In this document: positions 24,447 to 36,227 of the stretch, piece by piece | Layout of the letters: each line of letters starts with the position of its first letter | Numbering within the stretch: the stretch's first letter is position 1 | Assembly (NCBI GenBank): GCA_023101725.1 | Contig: JALJCO010001024.1 | Span: 62,001-126,000, forward strand | DNA length: 64,000 bases | Reading direction: 5' to 3' | Source of the DNA: Atherinomorus stipes | Lineage: Eukaryota > Chordata > Actinopteri > Atheriniformes > Atherinidae | Notes under the pieces: model-generated | The model's database searches: none | The model's input: the letters and a program-made list of their open reading frames with translations, nothing else | Told to the model about the DNA's origin: nothing | Made by a program: the position numbers and the translations under genes

Positions 24447-27298
24447 TGGGGTTGTCATGATACTAAAATTTCAAAATTGATATCAATATCCCCCAAAAAA
24501 GTTCGATACCATTTTCGATACTACAGGGGATATAAAAAAGAAAATATTTAAAAGCAAAAGAAATATTTGTATGAACTTGAAAATCTCTTATCTTGAATAA
24601 ATGTTCAAATAAATGTAAAAAATATACCCATGAATATAATGCAATTTGACAATATTTTAAGGTTGTCTGAGGTATTATTTTTTTTATATATGAAACATCC
24701 AAAAATCTAAAAGTAACAATAATAAAAATATACAAATGACAGTTTTCTGAGGTAGTGAAAATAAAAAGAAACTGGTTTTGACTTTGTGCAAACTATAATA
24801 ATGATAATAATGATAATAATAATAATAATGATAATAGCAACAATGACGCTATTTTTGGTTTGAGCTAAACACACAAAAAATAATTAGAATATTTTAAGGT
24901 ATTAAACTATACAAGTAGACAGCAACCAGTTATGAACAGGACAACAGTACTTGTTTGTTCATTCGTCTTAAAAGTATTTGGTGAAATGAAGAGTTCTGCT
25001 GCAGATAATGTTATATAGAGACTAAGACTGCAGTTATCGATTATTTCTGTAATCGAGGAATCAGCGATTCTTCTGACGATTAGTCGAGTAATCGGATAAA
25101 TTGGATATTTTGCAAGTTATTTAATTTTCACAACTTAAATTGATTGTAAGAGCCAGAATTTCCAGCTTTCAGATTTCTAGAGTGCCAAGTTTGCCCTGAA
25201 GACGGCGCTGATGCCCATCCATGCTTCTCTGCCAAAAATGCAATTGTTGCTTTCACATCTGCACATTTAATTCTGAACTTTACTGAAATGGAAACAATTG
25301 GCCATTTAATAGAGAACCTAAATACACATTCAAGTCCTCAACATGTGCAGTATAAGTGAATTGACAAGAAAGGATGGTCAGCACCTGCTGAACCAACTCC
25401 CAGCAGTTTAAAAATCTTTTATTTATTGTTATGAAAATTAAAAAAAAAATGCTGAGACCCTCTGATAGACTTTTAACCTGGTATCACTGGTAATGTAACG
25501 TTTGATGTAGTTCAGCGACTGTAAACCTGCAGGGGCTTTTATTTTGAAAGTAACCGGATGCTTTCTGCTACTTCTACGTCTGATTTCCCCCTTGTGAACT
25601 AATGAGAGCTGATTCTGGAAGCTGCTCTGTCAAAAATAGACTTGACACCCATATTTAGAGAAGAGCTGTGACAGCGTGCTTCTGGCTCGCACAGCGGGTC
25701 CCCGGCGTGGGGGTCTCCGGTGCTGTGGGGGTCTCCGGCGTGGACTAATTAAAACGGTCTTGTTAAGTTTAGGAGGCCGCGCAGCACACGGAACAGAGAG
25801 CAGACGGACCTGCTCTCAACTGCCTTTACTGACCAGGCGCAGCCAAATCCACGGATCATACAGATAATAAAGGACTTTCATCATTTCTATGTCATGGATC
25901 ACGCGCGTACCGAACCGCAGAGAGGGAACTGTGTTTCCTCTCTCTTTTGGTTCAGTTTGTAGGATCCCATACAGCTTTTCCTCCCTCCACATTAGTTACG
26001 TTATCAGCATAAAGCTAACTGTTATGTTCAACAGGAATACCCGTCCGGGCGGAACGTCACTTGCGTTAACGTTCTGCCCGGGTTGTGTAACAATAAAACC
26101 ATCTGGGTGGATACGCAAAATACAAAGAGTGAGTTTAACGAATCCTCGAAGCAGTTAATTTACCTCAAGCAATTTTATGAATCCAATCACTCGAGTAATC
26201 GTTGCAGCCCTAATAGAGACCCACTCCCACTGCCTCCTTCACCTGCATTATATAGTGATCATACACAGATGGCGAGAAATGTGAAATTCATCCGAAGAAA
26301 TTAGAGTGACACATAAATGTTACCGGTGAGTTAATACACGTATTCCTAGAAATAAGGTCCAGGTTGGGAAATGCGGACTAGCAGTGGCGCTAACCGTCAC
26401 TAATAATGCGTTTTAAAGTTCCATAATAAACGGGAGCTTTAAGTAACTAACCTGTCAGAATTGATCATGAAGGCCAGGACGTCGGTCCTTAAAGACACAC
26501 AACGGAACTTTCAGCAGTTTTCTAGTGCGCGCCCCCTATCGGCAGCTAAACTAGCATCCATCTTGTTCGTACCTGTACTGTAAGCTCACTCCAGCCAGTA
26601 AAAGACAGTCTTATCTTGACTCTTGTTCTGTCCCTTCCTCTGTTTCTTTTCCTCTCTTCCTCCGGTGATGTTTCTTGCGTTTCTTTACCGAATTCGACAT
26701 GATGCGCATTCAAAACACCCGCGATGTTGATACCTGGTTTACATCCGGTTGCTAGTGAGTGACGCGGTGCTGCAGCCAATAGTCTGCTGCAACGTCACAG
26801 TCGCGTCCCGGATGGGAATCTTACATAGTGCTGTTTCTGAGCCCCGGGACGCCTCTGGGCACTGACGGCTCGAAAATGCGCATAATGAATGTTGGTGTGA
26901 CATCAAAACGAGTCAGAAACACAGATTTTTAAGGTCTAAAAGTTACGTTGTGTGTCTTTAAGATGTTTCGCAGGTTTGCTGCTGGACTTCGTTGCGACCG
27001 CTTTGACGCACTGTTTGCACACAGGCCTGTCTACGTCTTTCGCTTTTCCTTCTTTGTCTGCTGCATGAGAAATACTTCCAAACAAGACTTTTTCCTTTTT
27101 CTTTTTCTAATAAGATGAGCTGGTCCGGACTTCCAGCAGCAGAAACGTGCTGACAGGCTCTGCCTGCCTGTCGGTCAGCCGCTGTTTACCTGCCGGCTGC
27201 TGCCTGTCGAGTGCGCGCGCACTGCAGTATCGATACCATGGCAAATTAGTGTCGTATCCAGATACAGCGTTTGAGTATCGATACTTTTGACAACCCTA
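24447..27298. mobile_element. hAT-like element (GGGTTGTCA ends) with nested hAT
   Basis: TGGGGTTGTCATGATACTA at 24447 and inverted TAGGGTTGTCAAAAGTATCG ending at 27298 form related ends, and GATATCAATA/ATCGATAC words sit just inside each. It encloses the complete hAT element 25023-26212 and an AT microsatellite (24798-24836). An exact TSD was not found. Confidence 0.6.
25023..26212. mobile_element. hAT element with perfect 8-bp TSD
   Basis: The left end TAAGACTGCAGTTATCGATT and inverted right end TAGGGCTGCAACGATTACTC are both rich in CGAGTAATC words. Flanked by ATAGAGAC at 25015-25022 and 26213-26220. 1190 bp, no transposase recognised. Confidence 0.92.
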
Positions 27299-27599
27299 TA
27301 TGCTCGTGATCTGAGGGTGGAGAGAATAAGCTGTGAATATCAGCAGCTGCAGGAGCTGAGCTCTTCTTCAGGAACAGACTGAGCTGCTCTGTCAAACACA
27401 AGCACTGACAGGAACTTCTGGACATACAGGGGGGCTGCTTAGGACATCTTCCTCTGGGAAGAGGCCTCAGGGCACCAGGATTGCCAGGAGAGAGCATGTA
27501 TCTGGACGGGGATGGAAATGAGGATCTCTGCTTAGAGTTGTCCACCATGACCGAGTTCTGGTTCATCTGTGGAGAACGGATGAATGGATCTGCTACACA

Positions 27600-27954
27600 T
27601 AGGGATGTAACGATACAACAATTTCATATCACGGTTACTGTGACCAAAAGGATCATGGTTATCATTCTTATTGTGGTATTATAGAAATATCCCCCAGCAT
27701 CTGTGAAAATATCCAAAATGGGTCTAAATGTCTACTTTGTTCCTTTTTAAAGGGGTAAAAATCTGATGAGAACTGTCCACGTGGGCGCCTTCATTACCCT
27801 CTGCCAGGTTTTCATATATTAAACATTGCAAACTGCGACTCCTGCTGGAGTAATCAATCAAGGCTTTAATAATAATTAAAAATTGAAATGGTATTACTAA
27901 TCGTTGGAGATTTTACCATGGTTATCCATTTTACCGGTAATCGTTACATCCCTA
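27600..27954. mobile_element. hAT MITE with perfect 8-bp TSD
   Basis: TAGGGATGTAACGATA and its inverted partner (…CGTTACATCCCTA), flanked by GCTACACA at 27592-27599 and 27955-27962. 355 bp, non-coding. Confidence 0.95.
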
Positions 27955-28199
27955 GCTACACATAGTGTTCACCCTATTACTGGTGTTTGAGGACTGCTCC
28001 CAGAATATGAACGAAGCAGTCATTTATCCTGGTGTTTACGACCATGCGGGAGTCAGAACTGTGGTGGCAGCTCTGTGCGGACCAGCTGTGTCTCTGTTGA
28101 TGTCAAAAGCCTGAAAGGTCATGCAGAATGTGAAAGTCAGCAGGTTGCACAATGCAAGAAAACAGGCTTAGTTCTTAAAACGTGGTCATGGAGACAAAA

Positions 28200-29496
28200 T
28201 GCACTGCAAAAACTCAAATCTTACCAAGTATATTTTCTAATTTCTAGTCAAAATATCTCATTACACTCAACATAAGACATAATTACTAGGGGTGTGACGG
28301 TACACAAAAATCACGATTCGGTTACAGTAATGGAAAAAATACAAATACTGTATGTTTTATTAACAAGTTCACTAAAATTTAACATCAGAGTTGTTTTGAG
28401 TTTTTTGGCATATTGTTTGAATGAGAAAAAAATAACTATAAATAAAGAAAATATTTTAAATTAAAGTCCTGCCAAAAACATGCTTTCACATCTAAAGTGA
28501 CACCATCTGAGTTTTAACTGGAGCAGCTTTTAACAAACACATCTCCACCTTCATTTCACTCATCCTCATCACAGAAACTAAACATCACAGCAGGTTCCTC
28601 TTCTGCTCAGATTACCTGCAGAAAAAAACGCATGAATAAGTAACATACTGCTGTTTTTACACTTGTTTGTGTTAAATTGGTCTGTTTTTAGTCGTACCAG
28701 TAACATTCAAACTTGTGTGGTGTCGCTTTGGATGCGTTATGTTGGAATCGTTTGAGTACCGCCTGAGTTGGCACGCTGCTTTCGTTTTGTCAGCCTTTTT
28801 TTTTTTTTTCCACCTCCCCCTTTGCCAAAACCGAGGTGCCCCCAGACGGGGGACTTGAGGCTTAACAGTGCCTCCTCTAGCTCAACTAGCTCAACTAGCT
28901 CATGCACCATGTTGTTACAAGTTGTTAGAATCAGGATGGTCAGCACGCTGCACCAAAGTGAAGGCAAAGTTTCACTGGTCCGGTGGCACACAAAAAAATA
29001 ATGAAACAATAAAGAGCTAAATAAAGAAATCCTGCACCCAACAGTTCGGTACAGGGTCGGACCGATTGGTTCGATACAAATACGCGTACCATTACAGCCC
29101 TGATAATCACCTCAAAGGGAAACATTTCAGTGAAATTTAGGAGCTTGTTTTAAGACAAATGCGTCTTATTTCAAGAAATCTTATCGAGAAAATGTCACTT
29201 GTTCTATTGGCAGAATTTTTTTTTTATTTTGCTTATCCCAAGCAAAAAATTATTTTAAGAGTGGCCAAGATCTTTTTCTTTGCTTGAAATAAACAAAATA
29301 AATTCTGCCAAGAGAGCAAGGGAAATTTTCTTGATAAGATTTCTTAAGATAAGATGCATTTGTCTTAAAACAAGTTCCTATATCTCACTGGAATGTTTCA
29401 CTTTAGGTGATTATGTCTCACATTGAGTGTGATGAGATATTTTGACTAGAAATGAGAAAAATATACTTAGTAAGATTTATATTTTTGCATTGTGCA
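28200..29496. mobile_element. Palindromic MITE (CACTGCAAAAA ends) interrupted by a hAT element
   Basis: TGCACTGCAAAAACTCAAAT at the left is mirrored by …ATATTTTTGCATTGTGCA ending at 29496, and the arms remain complementary far inwards. The inner arms around 29130-29230 and 29270-29390 (CTTGTTTTAAGACAAATGC versus GCATTTGTCTTAAAACAAG) form a long hairpin. A separate hAT (28287-29102) is inserted in the left arm. Without it the palindrome is about 470 bp. Non-coding. Confidence 0.8.
28287..29102. mobile_element. hAT element inserted in the palindromic MITE
   Basis: The left end TAGGGGTGTGACGGTACA and inverted right end CAGGGCTGTAATGGTACG are related. Flanks ATAATTAC (28279-28286) and ATAATCAC (29103-29110) match at 7 of 8 bases. 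816 bp. Confidence 0.85.
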
Positions 29497-31073
29497 TCCA
29501 CAACCTCAGAATACCGCAAGTCTGAATTCAAAAAGCAAAACTTAACAAGAAAAAAAAAAAGACAAAACTTTTCCATTTCTATTGATGTTGCGTCTGTGCA
29601 GTTCGCCCTCGGGCTTTGCTGTGACGTCTTTAGTCATTCCCATCCTTCTGATGGAAACATGCGTGCCAAATGTCAGGTTTTAGCTGGAAAGCAGCTTAAT
29701 ATCTCCCATGTGCCTTGAGTCCTGATGAATATGAACGTTTGTGCATGAACTCAACAGTTATTTGAAAACACAAAGCCAGTTTCAGAGTCGTTGTTCTGTT
29801 CCAACATGCTCCAGATACAGGAAAGTACTCAACAAAGGCCTGAGTCATGCTAGATTCATGCTCTTTTCAGGGAAAGCTAAATCATCTGTATGCCTTTGAT
29901 GTGACAGTTTCTTCGCTTTTGTGTTTGCACCCTGCAAAGTATTGTCTCTAAAGCTGTAGATGCAGAAGAAGTTGGTGTTTCATGTCTCTGGAAGCAGAAA
30001 CATCTCTTCCGTGCAGCTCGTCAGAGACTGTAGGTACTTTACTTGCCCAAAACTCTCTTCTTGACTTTATAACAAAATTGGTAATTTATGCTCCATGTAA
30101 ACTTTGCTGTTCCAACTCATTTGACAGCAGACAGGTTCAGAGTGATGTCAGTGGAGCAGATAATGAGATGATTGATGAGCCCGTCCCTTAATGACTGATC
30201 TTCAGCTCAGAGTGACACTTTCTTAGTTCAGGCTGTCAGAAAATGCTTTGGGTGTATTTAATCCTTAAGATGGAAAAAAAACAACACACAGTCTAAGCAG
30301 CATTTAAATATTGATGTTTTTTTCATAATTTGCATCTATAAAAAGTGGCATTAAATTGGATTATCTTGTTTTGTTTTTGCTTTATGATCTTGTGAAGGCA
30401 TTGCAACAAATAATGGTGGTATTAGCGCATTTAAAATTGAATCTGAATAATATTTGTTCCGTGTAGAGATGTCCGCCGTTTATTTCTTTAGAAAATCTTT
30501 CTGAGGTTAGCAGGAAGGATGGAGTTAACCATGAATTCCACATACGAGTCTGAAATTATTCAGTGTGCTCATGCATGCCGTGCAGTCACTGTTCTTCAGA
30601 GGACTGACATTCCACCCCTGTTTAAAAACACCAGATGCCTGTCAGTCTCTTCATAGCATACACCGTCTCTGATCTGTGGGCACATTTATGAAATGTGCAT
30701 TTATCAGAGCAAAGCGAGGCATGTTGATTCCCTGATTCCTCCTGCTCATGAACAGCTGCTGATTCAGCCGAGTCCCTCATCTAACAACCAGGTCAGACAA
30801 CACAAAATACTTTAGCCTTGAATTGAGCTGTTGGATGTGTTGCATCATTTTTGAAAACTTTAAATATTTGCAGCACCTTCATTTCTTTTCTTTTTTTCTG
30901 GTAACTTTTCTGTTCTATATTTTCTCTTTTGGGGCTTTTCAATCTTGATTTAAATTTTCCAGTACAATGAATACACCTTTAAAGTTCTTCACAAATGAAA
31001 ATACTTCAAATAAAAGAGCTGAGATAAGTATGTATATACACATATATATCAAAAGTTCATGTGCAAAAACAGA
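29497..31073 (+). other. Intron sequence, nothing recognised
   Basis: No exon, TIR pair or conserved motif was recognised. Only short chance frames occur. Confidence 0.45.
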
Positions 31074-31536
31074 CAAACACCTTGAGATGTCCCGATCAGG
31101 TTTTTTCCCCCCGATTCCAAGTCTAAGTCATTAGATTTTGAGGATTGGCTGATACCGAGTCCCGATCCGATACTTCTAAAATAAAATAAAAATTGAACAG
31201 AGAAAGACAGATCGGCTACAGTGTTTCCATACTGTAGCTGTGGTGATACCACTGGTCAGAAAGGGTATTACATTGTTATATTTTTTCCTTTAATTTTTCT
31301 TATTTTACTTTATTATGACATCGTTTCTAATCAGTTACAGTCTTTTAATCATGTTTTTAAAACAAGATATTTAGCTTACATTTCTACACCAAATTAATGA
31401 GGAATTGATCATTTGTGAATGTATGTGGGCTAAATCACAAACAAAACTATTTGGATATTTCTCCAATTCTCTGAATCATGGGAACGTTCGGTTCTTTATT
31501 TGTTGAACAGCAAATAAAACCAACACAGTAGATTTT

Positions 31537-31740
31537 TTTTTTTTTTTTTTTAAAGGATTTTTTGGGCACTAGTGGCCTTTATGCGACAGTGTATAGCGAC
31601 AGGAAAGGGGCAGAGAGAGTGGGGAGTGACATGCAGCAAAGGGACCTGGACCGGGAATCGAACCGGGGCCGACTGCGTTGAGGAACTGTAGCCTCTGTTC
31701 ATGGGGCGGCCGCTCAACCAACTGAGCTAATCACCGCCCC
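31537..31740 (-). repeat. tRNA-derived SINE, intact promoter boxes and TSD
   Basis: Read on the minus strand it begins GGGGCGGTGATTAGCTCAGT (A box, about 31717-31730), has GGTTCGATTCC as B box (31654-31664), a short unrelated body and an A-tail (T-run about 31533-31551 on the plus strand). CAGTAGATTTT flanks it on both sides (31526-31536 and 31741-31751). It is a retroposed copy, not a functional tRNA gene. Confidence 0.9.
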
Positions 31741-31777
31741 CAGTAGATTTTAAATAAACTGTGAAACAACAGATAAT

Positions 31778-33570
31778 GGCCGCGTTTCCCAGATTAGTTA
31801 AGACACTCTTAACGCTGAGGTCCTTCTTAAGTCACTTCTTAAAGGTGCCTTGTTTGGACGTTGCGTTTCCCAGATGCGCTCTTAACTCAGGAGCTTCTTT
31901 ATTTTCAGGAGCGGCCAGACCCACTCTTTCGAACCTTCTTTAACGTTCCCCCCTGCTAAGGGAACAACAGGCCCATCTACTGGTCACTTTTGGAAACGAC
32001 ACTATTTCCCGTGAAAAAAAAGTAGAAAATGGAAATTATTAAAAATGGACCTATTCACGGATCAGTTGTTGTATTGAGTCATGTTTTCTCACTCATGTCA
32101 TAATGTCAATCATCTATGATGGAAGAAAACTGTAGTTACCGAGTGAATGACAGAAAATATTGTGGTTAAGTTTAATCATTATGGCAAGATAGGCCTGTGG
32201 GTATCAACCACAGAAACAAAAACATTGCGGTAGAATTGTACGCAAATTATACGCAATCTATGAGGACTCACGTCATATTTACGCATTTGTCAGCTGTTCA
32301 TGATGAGATGCACCTGCTTCGCTCAATAAAAGCATGGCCATTTACGCATACCCATATCAGACCCGCATCAGATGTCTGTGCAGAGAACCAAACCAAACCA
32401 CCCCCAAACCAAACCACCCCTCCAGTCACCAAACCACCCCCTCTGGCCACACTTTGATATTGAACTATAAAACACTTCAGTACCACCCGAACCACCTATT
32501 TAGGTCCCCCTGACTACCTTTCTCTGCCAACCTCTGCACAAAGGTCATGTTAAAAATCATAGGTGGCACTGGGCAGTGATTCAAAAATGGCAAACACAAC
32601 CTCTCAGTGTAATATGTGGAGCATTCCCATTACTTTGCGTTTACGCAGGCCTTTGAAGAATTGGGCACGGGTGAGTGGCAGAACAAGCCATTCTTTATTA
32701 AGTCACGTCAACCATTTGCGGGATTACTGTTTGTTGAATGCACGTGCGTCATCCTGGACGCACACTTTACGCACCAGATACAGTATGTCGCCCATTTACC
32801 AAATGCTGCCATGTGGAGCTCATTTAACATAAGATGTGTAGGTGATTACATCCTCCAAGATTTCCCCCAGACAACAGTAACCCGACAAAAAGTTTTTGAA
32901 AGTTTGGTGCATATCGTTTTTGGCTGAAGCTTGTCAGGAGTTCCAGGAGTTGATCTATTTTTTTGCGAACAAGAAAATGTTACCCTTTTTCAGTGTTTCA
33001 ATCACCTAGCCACCGTTTCCCGATTCTACTACTGAGCATCGATATGACACACACGCACGTTTCAGGAATCCTCTTGGCGGGGTTCCCTTCAGCCATTACG
33101 TCAACAAATAGCGTCAGAATGACCATTATTTATAGGGCATCTGTAAATTTCCAATCGCCTACACCTGTTTAGCACAATTTGGCCAATTACACAATATACA
33201 ATGAGCTTTTCAATGAATATTTGCAATCACTGGTAATCACATGCATATTTTTAACAGTTTGTCTTCTTGCACAAACACATAAACGTATAAATGGGCTCAA
33301 TATCAGCGTCGGAAAATAACCTCCACACTAAATGAATGGTGTCGATCGGTATACCTGACCTCGATTGCTTTTTTTTCAGCACCCCCGGAAGTGGATAGCT
33401 TCTGTTAGGACCTTCTTAAGATGTAGCGTAGCAAAGACGTTTCTCAGGAAATAAGAACGCGCGAAAGAAGCAATCTGGGAAACGGGCGTATCTTTGCGAT
33501 CCTTTGTTGGGAAGAGCTTCCTTGAGGCCTTCTTTAATCCAAAGAAGAATCTTAACTGGGAAACGCGGCC
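31778..33570. mobile_element. TIR element (GGCCGCGTTTCCCAG ends), Harbinger/ISL2EU-like
   Basis: GGCCGCGTTTCCCAGATTAG at 31778 and, inverted at 33570, GGCCGCGTTTCCCAGTTAAG. The flanks are AAT on both sides (31775-31777 and 33571-33573). Subterminal CTTCTTAAG words occur near both ends. The 1793-bp interior holds an unrecognised 103-codon frame at 32616-32927 and a CCACCCC run at 32398-32450. The superfamily is inferred only from the short TSD. Confidence 0.8.
32616..32927 (+). CDS. Hypothetical 103-aa frame within the TIR element
   Basis: An open frame beginning MEHSHYF and ending …QKVFESLVHIVFG, in the middle of the element 31778-33570. I recognise no transposase catalytic motif. Its position suggests a remnant of an element-encoded protein, but the overlapping 89-codon frame at 32563-32832 shows that open frames arise here by chance. 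Confidence 0.25.
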   Translation: MEHSHYFAFTQAFEELGTGEWQNKPFFIKSRQPFAGLLFVECTCVILDAHFTHQIQYVAHLPNAAMWSSFNIRCVGDYILQDFPQTTVTRQKVFESLVHIVFG

Positions 33571-34318
33571 AATGCCTGTTTTGATTTTACCCAGTTATGT
33601 AACGGCAAACAAAGTTCAACCGCCATTTTTTCTTTTTTCTGTCACTCTGAGCCTGTCGCAGGTCACGTCTAAATATGAACGGTGTTACATATTATGATGA
33701 ATTTATTGTCGTATGCTTGGACAAATGGATCAAACTTTCTGAATTTGGCTCAGTTCAGCGCTACAGCCGCCTTCACTTTACCGTCTGGATTAACAGCTGC
33801 TGCTGCGTTATATTTAACCCTGTACTGCCCGGTGATGCTGCATCATACAGCTCTGAGCTGCTGCAGGACTCCGGCAGCTCACATGAGGCAGAATCAAACC
33901 AACCGTTGGTCACAGAACTGTAACTGACAGGAAAATCACGCAGAGGAAAAAGAGATGCTGCCGTCTCCGGCCAAAGAGAGGGGCAACGTAAATGTAAAAT
34001 GTAAAGTAAACATTTATCCGATGCCTGATCGGGATGTAACAGCCGATTCCGATAGTCTGAAACCACGTTTAGATCAGGCCCAATTTCCGATCACGTGATT
34101 GGATCAGGACATCCCTACAAACACCATTTAGAAAAAACGGAGTGAACTGCTTTTGCAAATAAACTCTTCGTTTACTTTTTGAATATTTTCACCAAATAAA
34201 GCTCACATGAAGGGTTTTTAATGATGTAAAATGGAGATAGGAGGTTTGTACCCAACAGCGAAGAAAAGCAGTTAACTGTTTTTCCACAATGGTGTTTGTT
34301 TTTGCAAATGAACTCTTC

Positions 34319-34328
<10 letters not shown>

Positions 34329-34388
<60 letters not shown>
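34329..34388 (+). repeat. (TA)n microsatellite
   Basis: About 30 TA units with one TTT interruption near 34376, preceded by a short GT run. Confidence 0.95.
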
Positions 34389-34460
34389 GTACAAATAAGG
34401 ATCAGGTTGAAAAAAAAGAAAGTTATCCTTTAAACCTAAAATCGTGTTTTGACCCAGGCT

Positions 34461-34565
34461 GTAAACATGTTTATTTCTGTTGTAAACATGTTTATTTCTG
34501 CTGGAAACATGTTTATTTCTGCTGTTAACATGTTTATTTCTGCTGTAAACATGTTTATTTCTGCT
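34461..34565 (+). repeat. 21-bp minisatellite, five units
   Basis: Five near-identical 21-bp units (GTAAACATGTTTATTTCTGCT and variants). Because 21 is a multiple of three, open frames repeat every seven codons on both strands. It belongs to a dispersed repeat: two units plus the same downstream ~80 bp recur at 42656-42775. Confidence 0.95.
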
Positions 34566-35964
34566 GTGAAGTCGGCCTTTTTAACATGGGAGTCTGTGGG
34601 GATTGACTCCCTTTTGCAGCCAGCTCCTAGTGGATGAGGAGAGAACTGCAATTTTTTGGCATTTAGCATCAGCTTCACCTTTTGTTTCCTTGCCGTGTGG
34701 ATTGGACCCTAAATTTTAAAGGAGATAATTCAGATCAGAGACTGTTTTGATATTTTAACCAAATGTTTTAAAAAGTCTTTTGGCAACATGTAAATCATCA
34801 TTCCTGACCACCCACTCACAGCATTAAGAGATCACGTAAGAACTGCTTTGAGTTCCTGTTTCTAGTGACTCTCAAAGAGTCTGTGTCTCCAGGGTAATCA
34901 AAAAAAAGAAAAAAGAAAAAAAGAAACTACAAATACATTGTTCAGATAAACAGAATATAATGTTGAGAGATGTGTCACTATAATCTAGCTTTAGCATTCT
35001 TGGAACTGCACCATTTCTAAAAGAACAGAAAATATGAAAAGAAATGTCCCCCTTATAAAAAGAAATCTGAATTCCTGATGCAAAGTCTTGGGAAATATTC
35101 CATTATCAGTCCCCTTCTTGCATCGCTGTGCAGATTGGCTCCTCTTCAAAGTGTTAACACAGTTTCAGACATTCTGAATACTGTTGTTTAGATTTATGGA
35201 CTTCATGAATATAAATGATAAAAGATGTTTACATTTCAATATATTTCTGATGTTTTCCTCTCATGCATGAGGTAGCATCAGTAGTATTCTAACCAAGGAC
35301 TGGTGGTGGTGATTGAAGGAAAAATTCTCCATCGTCAAGGTCATAAATCAGCGTGCCCCTGATGAACAGCCTTGCTAAGTCTGTAATGTTGCACTGGATG
35401 GCTAGCAAACTGAGAGATTAGAAATATTCTGTGAAATGTGAAAGAAGAAACAGTGGAGGAGAATAAGACTTCATAAGGAGCGCACTGAAGGGTACACTTG
35501 AGAATGTGAAAGCATGAAAGCGATCAGTGGTGGCGGCGGCTGTGACAGCAGGTGGAGAAAATGAATCAATGGCTGGAATTGATCTTGTTAACTTGAGGCA
35601 GTGGTGCGGGACCAATTGCATAACATGCTGCCCAAAGCTGGGTCAGACAGGATGAGAGAGAGAGAGGGAGGGGAGAAGGTAGAGAAAGGTTTGCAGATCA
35701 TGATAATGAACTAGGAGGGGGGGTGAAATGCCAGCTTTCTTCTCTGAATATAGAATGAATTTTCAATGTCATTAGAAGTCCTTCACTGCAAGAAGAAAGA
35801 ATCATAAAAATACCGAAGAGAGCGTGAGAAATGATAATGAGGACGTCTGACAAAGGTGTTTCTGTAAATGAGCATGAAAAGGCATTTATGTTTCTACAAA
35901 TTGGGAGCAAGAGGGATGAGTGTTGTTTGTAAATGCTGAGTCGATTTCCTGTTTGTCTTGGCAG
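34566..35964 (+). other. caln1: Intron sequence upstream of the EF1 exon
   Basis: Repeat-flank sequence to about 34660, then apparently unique intron. It has a GA-rich stretch (35650-35690) and the 3' splice region of the EF-hand 1 exon. Confidence 0.5.
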
Positions 35965-36109
35965 AGATCCGGGAGGCGTTTAAGGTGCTGGATCGTGATG
36001 GAAATGGGTTCATTTCCAAACAGGAACTGGGGAATGGCCATGCGGTCTCTGGGGTACATGCCCAGCGAGGTGGAGCTGGCCATCATCATGCAGAGACTAG
36101 ACATGGATG
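35965..36109 (+). CDS. caln1: Calneuron-1, EF-hand 1 exon, carrying a +1 frameshift
   Basis: The exon runs from acceptor tcttggcag to donor gtgagt and completes the split Glu codon of the previous exon. It encodes EF-hand 1 with the canonical 12-residue loop DRDGNGFISKQE (about residues 48-59). The linking helix (MAMRSLGYMPSEVELAIIMQ) follows, then the first four residues of the second loop (DMDG, split by the intron). The length is 145 nt, but 144 are needed to keep phase between the flanking exons. Before about 36029 one frame matches calneuron; after 36032 only the +1 frame does. The extra base is one G in the run at 36029-36032, at about codon 61. Read literally, translation would stop at TGA 51804-51806, just inside the next exon. 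Every other residue looks conserved, so a sequencing or assembly indel is more likely than a pseudogene. Confidence 0.9.
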
Positions 36110-36227
36110 GTGAGTCATGCACATGCTCGGGTATAAAAATGTGCTGTGAAAAGAGGGTTTGTGTTACATCATAAATAGTCACCAGGAAAATGTCATACTT
36201 ATAATTGTGAACTGCACCTTCCTCAAA

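Larger units (their letters stand above)
31082..34117. mobile_element. hAT element (TAGGGATGTCC type) with perfect TSD and two nested insertions
   Basis: The left end TTGAGATGTCCCGATCAGG and inverted right end TAGGGATGTCCTGATCCAA are flanked by CAAACACC at 31074-31081 and 34118-34125, an exact 8-bp TSD. A SINE (31537-31740) and a second TIR element (31778-33570) lie inside, so its own length is about 1.0 kb. No transposase is visible in what remains. Confidence 0.92.
10049..35964 (+). other. caln1: Calneuron intron between first visible coding exon and EF1 exon (25.9 kb)
   Basis: The intron is bounded by donor gtaagac and acceptor ggcag. Phase is 1: it splits a Glu codon G|AG. It contains most of the transposon clusters annotated separately. 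No alternative coding exon was recognised inside it. Confidence 0.85.

Noticed and set aside
31650..31740. tRNA gene on the minus strand
   Set aside because: A and B boxes are present but the cloverleaf does not continue. A body, an A-tail and an 11-bp TSD mark it as a SINE.
34461..34565. Possible CRISPR-like array
   Set aside because: The units are contiguous 21-bp repeats without unique spacers, in a vertebrate genome.
34289..34678. Repeated heptapeptide frames on both strands
   Set aside because: An artefact of a 21-bp minisatellite and a TA microsatellite, not a protein.
35920..36174. 84-codon open frame over the EF1 exon
   Set aside because: It begins in the intron and matches calneuron only after 36032. 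It is open only because of the one-base insertion.
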